A program made the position numbers and the translations under genes. Positions 1 to 4,347 of a stretch of DNA of 6,044 bases are shown here, one piece after another. The notes beneath the pieces are model-generated. The model was not told where the DNA came from, searched no databases, and was given only the letters and a program-made list of their open reading frames with translations. The DNA lies in contig JAHHLF010000323.1 in assembly GCA_018679315.1 (NCBI GenBank), forward strand, positions 1-6,044, read 5' to 3'. This stretch comes from Bacteroidia bacterium (GTDB lineage Bacteria; Bacteroidota; Bacteroidia; Flavobacteriales; Flavobacteriaceae). The first letter of the stretch is position 1. Each line of letters starts with the position of its first letter.

Positions 1-1087
1 GGTACTGGCTGAAGCAGGACTTTCTGAAATCAGAAGTTTTGATTCGATTGACAACGCTCCTGAGGAGAAAGAGCGTGGTATAACAATTAACACATCACAC
101 GTAGAATATCAAACGGCTAACCGTCACTATGCGCATGTGGATTGTCCAGGTCACGCCGATTATGTAAAGAACATGGTTACTGGTGCGGCTCAAATGGACG
201 GTGCTATTCTTGTAGTTGCGGCTACAGATGGACCAATGCCACAAACCAGAGAGCACATCCTGCTTGGTCGCCAGGTTGGTATTCCAAGAATCGTTGTCTT
301 CATGAACAAAGTGGATATGGTTGATGACGAAGAACTTCTTGAACTTGTTGAATTGGAAGTACGTGAATTGCTTTCTTTCTACGAATATGATGGGGACAAC
401 TCTCCAGTGATCTCCGGATCTGCTTTAGGAGCTTTGAATGGTGAAGAAAAGTGGGTAGAGACAATAATGGAATTGATGAAGGCTGTTGATGAATGGATCG
501 AGCTTCCAAAAAGGGATATCGAAAAAGATTTCCTAATGCCTGTAGAAGATGTATTTACTATTACAGGTCGTGGAACTGTTGCAACCGGTCGTATTGAAAC
601 CGGAATTGCAAACACAGGAGATGCTGTAGATATCATCGGAATGGGAGCTGAAAAACTTTCTTCAACGGTAACAGGAGTAGAGATGTTCCGTAAGATCCTT
701 GATCGTGGTGAAGCAGGTGATAACGTAGGTATCCTTCTTCGAGGTATCGAGAAATCTGATATCAGTAGAGGAATGGTTATCTGTAAGCCTGGTTCTGTGA
801 CACCTCATGCTAAATTTGAAGCTGAAGTATATATTCTTAAAAAAGAAGAAGGTGGACGTCACACTCCATTCCATAATAACTACCGTCCACAGTTCTATGT
901 AAGAACAACAGACGTAACAGGTACTATTGAACTTCCATCCGGAGTAGAAATGGTAATGCCTGGTGATAACGTGACAATCACTGTAGAGCTAATTCAACCT
1001 ATTGCGTTGAATGTAGGTCTTCGCTTTGCGATCCGAGAGGGTGGTAGAACAGTAGGTGCCGGTCAGGTAACAAAGATCTTAGACTAA
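1..1087 (+). CDS. tuf: Elongation factor Tu, 5'-truncated by the window edge
   Basis: EF-Tu is the cytoplasmic GTPase that delivers aminoacyl-tRNA to the ribosomal A site. The reading frame is open from base 2, so the gene enters from the left; 361 residues are visible. Aligning from memory to the usual 395-residue protein puts the first visible Val at about residue 35, so the P-loop is outside the window. In that numbering the switch I motif RGITI is at 59-63 (Thr62 coordinates Mg), DCPGH is at 81-85 with the catalytic His85, the guanine-specificity motif NKVD is at 136-139, and SGSAL follows. Beta-barrel domains 2 and 3 are intact and the protein ends in the typical GQVTKILD. Gln125, in a region linked to kirromycin resistance, is the usual residue. 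It is followed by a stem-loop and tRNA-Trp. Nothing suggests a pseudogene. Whether the genome has a second tuf copy cannot be seen. Confidence 0.98.
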   Translation, partial: VLAEAGLSEIRSFDSIDNAPEEKERGITINTSHVEYQTANRHYAHVDCPGHADYVKNMVTGAAQMDGAILVVAATDGPMPQTREHILLGRQVGIPRIVVFMNKVDMVDDEELLELVELEVRELLSFYEYDGDNSPVISGSALGALNGEEKWVETIMELMKAVDEWIELPKRDIEKDFLMPVEDVFTITGRGTVATGRIETGIANTGDAVDIIGMGAEKLSSTVTGVEMFRKILDRGEAGDNVGILLRGIEKSDISRGMVICKPGSVTPHAKFEAEVYILKKEEGGRHTPFHNNYRPQFYVRTTDVTGTIELPSGVEMVMPGDNVTITVELIQPIALNVGLRFAIREGGRTVGAGQVTKILD

Positions 1088-1114
1088 TATTTAGTTTAAA
1101 ACAAGCTCATTGAT

Positions 1115-1151
1115 AGGGTATCTCATCCTGTGAAAAACAGGGAGATACCTT
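1115..1151 (+). promoter_or_regulatory. Stem-loop in the tuf to tRNA-Trp spacer (attenuator or processing site)
   Basis: GGTATCTC (1117-1124) pairs exactly with GAGATACC (1142-1149). The stem gains one A-T pair and one G-T wobble at its base. After a 2-nt AT bulge on the 5' side, CCTG pairs with CAGG around a TGAAAAA loop. The structure starts 27 bases after the tuf stop and ends 13 bases before the tRNA. Only three T follow the 3' arm, so a strong intrinsic terminator is unlikely. A partial terminator that lowers readthrough from tuf, or an RNase target that frees the tRNA 5' side, fits better. The structure is seen in the sequence; the function is inferred. Confidence 0.55.
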
Positions 1152-1164
1152 TCAATGTACTTAT

Positions 1165-1237
1165 ACGGGTGTAGCTCAGTTGGTAGAGCACTGGTCTCCA
1201 AAACCAGGTGTCGGGAGTTCGAGTCTCTCCTCCCGTG
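1165..1237 (+). tRNA. trnW: tRNA-Trp, anticodon CCA
   Basis: A full 73-nt cloverleaf can be drawn by hand. The acceptor arms are 1165-1171 and 1230-1236. The D stem is GCTC/GAGC with an AGTTGGTA loop. The anticodon stem is CTGGT/ACCAG around CTCCAAA, with anticodon CCA at 1198-1200, which reads UGG. The variable loop is 5 nt. The T stem is GGGAG/CTCTC around TTCGAGT. The A1-U72 pair and discriminator G73 agree with bacterial tRNA-Trp. CCA is not encoded (CTT follows G73), so the end must be added by the CCA-adding enzyme. One oddity is a T6-T67 mismatch in the acceptor stem. The spacing suggests co-transcription with tuf and secE, followed by processing. Confidence 0.97.
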
Positions 1238-1277
1238 CTTAGATGCAGGAGATCCCGAATTGTAAAATTGCGAACGC

Positions 1278-1463
1278 ATGATATCATATATTAAGGAATC
1301 AATTGAAGAATTACAGCACAATGTGACTTTGCCTTCACGGGCAGATTCTTCAAATCTTATGGTAGTTGTTGCTGTGTTCTCCATAATATTCGCTTTGGCA
1401 ACCTGGGGTGTAGATACCGTATTTGCCAAAGTCATCAAGCTGTATTTTGACGCACTAATTTGA
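1278..1463 (+). CDS. secE: Preprotein translocase subunit SecE
   Basis: SecE is the small essential clamp of the SecYEG channel in the inner membrane. This 61-residue protein has the short single-span form usual outside Enterobacteria. An amphipathic cytoplasmic helix (residues 1-15, with the family-like KESIEEL) leads to a hinge and then one transmembrane segment at about 27-47, rich in Val, Phe, Ile and Ala and ending in the conserved ATWGVD. A short periplasmic tail follows. The position directly before nusG is the widely conserved secE-nusG arrangement. The ATG at 1278 gives the normal length and has no Shine-Dalgarno sequence; the nearest AGGAG (1247-1251) is 26 nt away, too far to act. 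The residue before the hinge proline is Leu19 where SecE usually has Trp. Confidence 0.95.
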   Translation: MISYIKESIEELQHNVTLPSRADSSNLMVVVAVFSIIFALATWGVDTVFAKVIKLYFDALI

Positions 1464-1477
1464 TTAAGCCCAGACAT

Positions 1478-2029
1478 ATGTCAGAAGTATTGGAAAAGAA
1501 ATGGTACGTAGTACGTGCCGTGAGTGGCCAGGAAAATAAGATCAAGGGCTACATAGAAAGTGAAGTGGAGCGTCATGGCTTTGGGGATTATTTAGAAGAC
1601 GTATTAGTTCCTACTGAGAAAGTTGTTCAGATCAGGAATGGTAAAAAAATAAGTAAAGAACGGGTGTATTTTCCCGGATACATCATGATCAAAGCCAATT
1701 TAGGCGGAGAGATGATCCACATAATCCGATCCATTACCAATGTGATCGGTTTTCTTGGGGAAACAAAGGGAGGAGACCCGGTTCCACTGCGTAAAGCTGA
1801 AGTAAACAGGATGCTTGGTAAAGTGGATGAATTAGCGGTTAGTACGGATAGCATTGCAATACCCTTCGTGCTTGGTGAAACCGTGAAAGTTATCGATGGA
1901 CCTTTTAATGGGTTCAATGGTACCGTTGAAAAGATCAATGAAGAAAAGCGCAAACTGGAAGTGATGGTAAAGATTTTCGGAAGAAAAACACCGCTCGAGC
2001 TCAGTTATATGCAAGTAGAGAAAATTTAA
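1478..2029 (+). CDS. nusG: Transcription termination/antitermination factor NusG
   Basis: NusG binds RNA polymerase through its N-terminal NGN domain, reducing pausing, and binds either Rho or ribosomal protein S10 through its C-terminal KOW domain. The 183-residue protein shows the NGN domain from KKWYVVRA (residues 7-14) to about 115, including the conserved YFPGYIMIK (64-72). A linker leads to the KOW domain at about 130-183, with GPFNGFNGTV and the IFGRKTPLEL strand; Phe167 matches the Phe used for S10 contact in E. coli. No extra inserted domain is present. An in-frame TTG at 1460 overlaps the secE stop, but ATG at 1478 is preferred because it puts the first NGN strand at the usual distance from the start. 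The 14-bp gap to secE implies one transcript. Confidence 0.96.
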   Translation: MSEVLEKKWYVVRAVSGQENKIKGYIESEVERHGFGDYLEDVLVPTEKVVQIRNGKKISKERVYFPGYIMIKANLGGEMIHIIRSITNVIGFLGETKGGDPVPLRKAEVNRMLGKVDELAVSTDSIAIPFVLGETVKVIDGPFNGFNGTVEKINEEKRKLEVMVKIFGRKTPLELSYMQVEKI

Positions 2030-2049
2030 GAAGCTGTTACGCTTTTATA

Positions 2050-2079
2050 AAGTTGTGTTGCTTCCAATTGACACAATTT
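2050..2079 (+). promoter_or_regulatory. Weak stem-loop in the nusG-rplK spacer
   Basis: AAGTTGTGT (2050-2058) can pair with ACACAATTT (2071-2079) through nine pairs, one of them G-T, around a 12-nt loop. It lies 18 bp before the rplK start in a 68-bp spacer. In E. coli the leader of rplK is the binding site by which L1 represses the rplKA message, so the position fits an autoregulatory site. The stem is AT-rich, and I do not recognise the rRNA-like L1 target in it. No convincing Bacteroidota promoter (TTG near -33 with TAnnTTTG near -7) is visible. The pairing is seen; the role is speculative. Confidence 0.3.
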
Positions 2080-2097
2080 GAAATTTAATTAGTAACA

Positions 2098-2535
2098 ATG
2101 GCAAAAGAGTTAAGTAAAGTAGTTAAACTACAAGTTAGGGGAGGTGTAGCGAATCCGTCGCCACCGGTTGGACCCGCTCTTGGTGCTGCCGGGGTTAACA
2201 TCATGGAGTTCTGCAAACAGTTTAATGCAAGGACCCAGGATAAGCAGGGTAAGATTTTACCTGTTGTGATCTCGGTTTATAAGGATAAGTCATTCGACTT
2301 CATCGTTAAGACACCACCAGCGGCAGTACAACTGTTAGAAGCGGCTAAGGTTAAAAAGGGATCCGGTGAACCCAACAGGGTGAAATCCGGTAATGTTTCC
2401 TGGGACCAGGTTCGCACCATCGCCGAAGACAAAATGGTAGACCTGAATGCTTTTACTGTTGAGTCCGCTATGAATATGGTGGCTGGAACTGCGCGTTCCA
2501 TGGGCATTAAAGTAAAAGGTAAGAGGCCTTTTTAA
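2098..2535 (+). CDS. rplK: 50S ribosomal protein L11
   Basis: L11 (uL11) sits at the base of the ribosomal stalk on 23S rRNA, in the GTPase-associated centre where EF-G, EF-Tu and RelA act. The 145-residue length is normal. The N-terminal domain carries the diagnostic PSPPVGPALG (residues 20-29), with Pro22 and Pro26, the positions at which thiostrepton resistance changes arise in other bacteria; both are the usual sensitive-type residues. The C-terminal RNA-binding domain ends with the conserved GTARSMGI, then a short basic tail. The ATG at 2098 gives the standard MAKE start and follows an A-rich, SD-free leader. rplA begins 20 bp after the stop, so the two are surely co-transcribed, as in the classic L11-L1 unit. 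Confidence 0.98.
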   Translation: MAKELSKVVKLQVRGGVANPSPPVGPALGAAGVNIMEFCKQFNARTQDKQGKILPVVISVYKDKSFDFIVKTPPAAVQLLEAAKVKKGSGEPNRVKSGNVSWDQVRTIAEDKMVDLNAFTVESAMNMVAGTARSMGIKVKGKRPF

Positions 2536-2555
2536 CTATCTAAAACAGCAATTAC

Positions 2556-3245
2556 ATGGGAAAATTAACAAAGAATCAGAAAGAAGCCCACGCCAAAATA
2601 GATAGTTCTAAATTATATGGTGTAAAGGAGGCTTCCGAACTAATAAAAGAAATCACTAAGACCAAATTTGACGCATCCGTCGACCTGGCTATTCGCTTAG
2701 GTGTTGATCCTAAGAAAGCCAATCAAATGGTGCGGGGTGTAGTAACCCTGCCTCATGGAACGGGTAAGGATGTAAAGGTACTGGCTTTGGTAACTCCGGA
2801 AAAAGAAGCTGAGGCAAAAGAAGCCGGCGCTGATTTTGTAGGGTTGCAGGAGTATCTTGATAAGATCAAAGGAGGTTGGACTGATGTAGATGTGATCGTC
2901 ACAATGCCAAGTGTAATGGGTAAGCTAGGACCTTTAGGCAGAGTATTAGGACCAAGAGGTTTAATGCCAAACCCAAAGACAGGTACAGTGACCATGGATA
3001 TCGGGAAAGCCGTATCGGATGTTAAAGCCGGAAAGATCGATTTTAAAGTTGATAAAACCGGGATTGTACATGCCGCAATTGGCAAGGTTTCCTTTTCCGC
3101 AGATAAGATCGCTGGAAATGCTCAGGAACTGTTAGATACACTTAATAAACTCAAACCGGCTTCGTCCAAAGGGGTTTATATGAAAAGTATCTATATGTCC
3201 AGTACGATGAGTCCGAGTGTGCAAGTAGATCCAAAAGAAGTTTAA
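2556..3245 (+). CDS. rplA: 50S ribosomal protein L1
   Basis: L1 (uL1) forms the mobile stalk that guides deacylated tRNA out of the E site. In many bacteria it also binds its own mRNA to repress the L11-L1 unit. The protein has 229 residues, the usual bacterial size. Domain I is split between the two ends, and domain II in the middle carries the family signature around GKLGPLGRVLGPRGLMPNPK, about residues 122-141. The C-terminal YMKSIYMSSTMSPS strand is typical. ATG at 2556 is the only start that gives the standard length. No Shine-Dalgarno sequence precedes it, although two AAAGGAGG octamers (2624-2631 and 2868-2875) lie inside the gene. rplJ starts just 17 bp after the stop. Confidence 0.98.
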   Translation: MGKLTKNQKEAHAKIDSSKLYGVKEASELIKEITKTKFDASVDLAIRLGVDPKKANQMVRGVVTLPHGTGKDVKVLALVTPEKEAEAKEAGADFVGLQEYLDKIKGGWTDVDVIVTMPSVMGKLGPLGRVLGPRGLMPNPKTGTVTMDIGKAVSDVKAGKIDFKVDKTGIVHAAIGKVSFSADKIAGNAQELLDTLNKLKPASSKGVYMKSIYMSSTMSPSVQVDPKEV

Positions 3246-3262
3246 CTGTTTATTGAAGTATC

Positions 3263-3781
3263 ATGACAAGAGAAGAAAAAGCAACAGTTATTGAAGATTT
3301 GAAGGCACAGTTGGGTGATAATGACACCATCTACCTGGCCGATATTTCAGGTTTAGATGCGGGCACGACATCAGATTTACGTAGAGCATGCTTTAAAGCA
3401 AAGATTGAGCTTTCTGTAGTAAAGAACACACTCTTGGCGAAAGCCATGGAGGCTTCGGAGAAAGAATTCGGAGAATTACAGGATGTACTGAAAGGGAATA
3501 CTTCCCTGATGTTTGCAGAAGCAGGAAATGCTCCGGCTAAACTGATAAAGACTTTCAGGAAGAAAGCAGAAAAACCCTTACTTAAAGGCGCCTTCATTGA
3601 AGAAGCTGTTTTTGTAGGGGATGATAAGCTGGATATCCTGGTAAGTATCAAATCCAAGGAAGAGGTAATTGGAGAAATTATCGGATTACTTCAATCTCCT
3701 GTTAAGAATGTTATTTCCGGACTTAAATCCGGTGGAAGCACCTTATCAGGAATCCTGAAAACATTATCTGAAAAAGAATAA
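3263..3781 (+). CDS. rplJ: 50S ribosomal protein L10
   Basis: L10 (uL10) anchors the L12 dimers of the ribosomal stalk to 23S rRNA beside L11. The protein has 172 residues, slightly longer than the 165 of E. coli. The N-terminal globular domain starts MTREEKATVIEDLK and includes the conserved LRRACFKAKIELSVVKNTLL stretch at about residues 39-58. The C-terminal part, from about residue 135, is the helix that binds L12 (SPVKNVISGLKSGG and on). The start at 3263 has no Shine-Dalgarno sequence. The gap to rplA is only 17 bp, unlike E. coli, where a long leader upstream of rplJ carries a promoter and the L10 binding site. rplL follows after 48 bp, consistent with shared dosage. Confidence 0.97.
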   Translation: MTREEKATVIEDLKAQLGDNDTIYLADISGLDAGTTSDLRRACFKAKIELSVVKNTLLAKAMEASEKEFGELQDVLKGNTSLMFAEAGNAPAKLIKTFRKKAEKPLLKGAFIEEAVFVGDDKLDILVSIKSKEEVIGEIIGLLQSPVKNVISGLKSGGSTLSGILKTLSEKE

Positions 3782-3829
3782 CACACACTAATAAAAGAAA
3801 TACTAAAGAATTTATTAAACGATAGAGAA

Positions 3830-4216
3830 ATGGCAGATTTGAAAAATTTCGCAGACCAATTGGTTAACCTTACTGTAAAAGAAGTAAATGAGTTAGCTGA
3901 TATATTAAAAGAAGAGTATGGCATTGAGCCGGCCGCTGCAGCAGTAGCAGTAGCAGCTGGTGGCGCTGCCGGTGGTGACGCCGGAGGTGATGCCGGTGAG
4001 GAACAAACTGAATTTGATGTGATCCTCACAGCAGCTGGCGGTTCTAAACTAGCCGTGGTTAAATTGGTAAAAGAATTGACCGGCCTAGGACTGAAAGACG
4101 CTAAAGATATTGTTGATAGTGCTCCAAAAGCAGTTAAAGAAGGAGTAGGTAAAGACGAAGCCGAAGGCATCAAAAAATCATTAGAAGAAGCAGGAGCAGA
4201 AGTTGAGCTTAAATAG
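3830..4216 (+). CDS. rplL: 50S ribosomal protein L7/L12
   Basis: L7/L12 (bL12) is the multi-copy stalk protein that recruits and activates EF-Tu, EF-G, IF2 and RF3. The 128 residues are somewhat more than the 121 of E. coli. The order is an N-terminal dimerisation and L10-binding domain (1-33), an Ala/Gly-rich flexible hinge (about 34-58), and a factor-binding C-terminal domain (about 60-128). In the last, SKLAVVKLVKELTGLGLKDA keeps Lys73 and Lys78, equivalent to E. coli mature Lys65 and Lys70; E. coli Arg73 is replaced by Lys81. The extra length is in the hinge, which holds a Gly-Gly-Asp-Ala tandem repeat. The leader before ATG 3830 is A-rich (GATAGAGAA), as expected for strong initiation without SD pairing. 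L12 is needed at several copies per ribosome. Confidence 0.98.
   Translation: MADLKNFADQLVNLTVKEVNELADILKEEYGIEPAAAAVAVAAGGAAGGDAGGDAGEEQTEFDVILTAAGGSKLAVVKLVKELTGLGLKDAKDIVDSAPKAVKEGVGKDEAEGIKKSLEEAGAEVELK
3968..3997 (+). repeat. 12-bp tandem repeat inside the rplL hinge
   Basis: Two adjacent 12-bp units, GCCGGTGGTGAC (3968-3979) and GCCGGAGGTGAT (3980-3991), are followed by a half unit GCCGGT (3992-3997). They encode Ala-Gly-Gly-Asp twice and then Ala-Gly, residues 47-56 of L12. The units differ at two synonymous third positions, so the duplication is either old or selected at protein level. Being in frame, changes in copy number would lengthen or shorten the hinge without breaking the gene. 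Confidence 0.8.
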
Positions 4217-4239
4217 AAGCACTAACCATATACGGTTTA

Positions 4240-4280
4240 AGGAAGGCCTTTCCACCTTTTTGGTGGCTAGGCCTAATCCT
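4240..4280 (+). terminator. Strong stem-loop in the rplL-rpoB spacer (attenuator or RNase III-type processing site)
   Basis: Three helices stack in one hairpin. AGGA (4240-4243) pairs with TCCT (4277-4280), AGGCCT (4244-4249) with AGGCCT (4269-4274), and CCACC (4252-4256) with GGTGG (4262-4266), closed by a TTTTT loop. A 2-by-2 internal loop (TT/CT) and an AA bulge separate them. It begins 24 bases after the rplL stop. The sequence after it (GTTTATATAC) lacks a run of T, so full termination is unlikely. In E. coli this same spacer carries a partial terminator plus an RNase III site that reduce rpoBC relative to rplL. The pairing is certain; the equivalent function here is inferred from position. 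Confidence 0.7.
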
Positions 4281-4290
4281 GTTTATATAC

Positions 4291-4310
4291 AGTATATCTA
4301 AAGGTATACT
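4291..4310 (+). promoter_or_regulatory. Second stem-loop in the rplL-rpoB spacer
   Basis: AGTATATC (4291-4298) pairs with GGTATACT (4303-4310) through eight pairs, one of them G-T, closed by a TAAA tetraloop. It starts ten bases after the first hairpin and ends 37 bases before the rpoB start. The left arm also belongs to a DNA dyad, ATATAC-A-GTATAT (4285-4297), so two exclusive pairings or a protein-binding site are possible. The role is unknown; it could tune processing, readthrough or rpoB translation. Confidence 0.4.
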
Positions 4311-4347
4311 ACCCAAGAGAGTATTCACGATCAAAAATTGTCCATAG

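Noticed and set aside
1263..1270. TAAAATTG as a -7 element for a secE promoter
   Set aside because: It is one mismatch from TAnnTTTG, but no TTG lies at the right distance upstream and transcription would start almost at the secE ATG.
1091..1477. Antisense 128-codon ORF across the tRNA-Trp and secE
   Set aside because: Part of its translation is the familiar false peptide made by reading the complement of a tRNA (RDSNSRHLVLETSALPTELHP-like). The rest is the complement of secE. It is a shadow, not a gene.
1460..1477. TTG start for nusG overlapping the secE stop
   Set aside because: It would add MIKPRH before a standard NusG N-terminus. The ATG at 1478 fits the family length better and avoids a rare start codon.
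3789..3817. TAATAAA / TTTATTA inverted repeat in the rplJ-rplL gap
   Set aside because: Seven A-T pairs with a 15-nt loop would be barely stable, and such matches are common by chance in an AT-rich gap.
3691..4173. Antisense 160-codon ORF over rplJ and rplL
   Set aside because: It is a low-complexity Ser/Ala/Pro-rich product of reading the complement of the Ala/Gly-rich rplL. It has no recognisable domain and covers two certain ribosomal protein genes.
4282..4310. Sigma70-like promoter TTTATA, 17 bp, TATACT before rpoB
   Set aside because: The spacing is right, but the Bacteroidota primary sigma factor prefers TTG near -33 and TAnnTTTG near -7. The -35 match is 4 of 6 in an AT-rich stretch, and the same bases form a hairpin.
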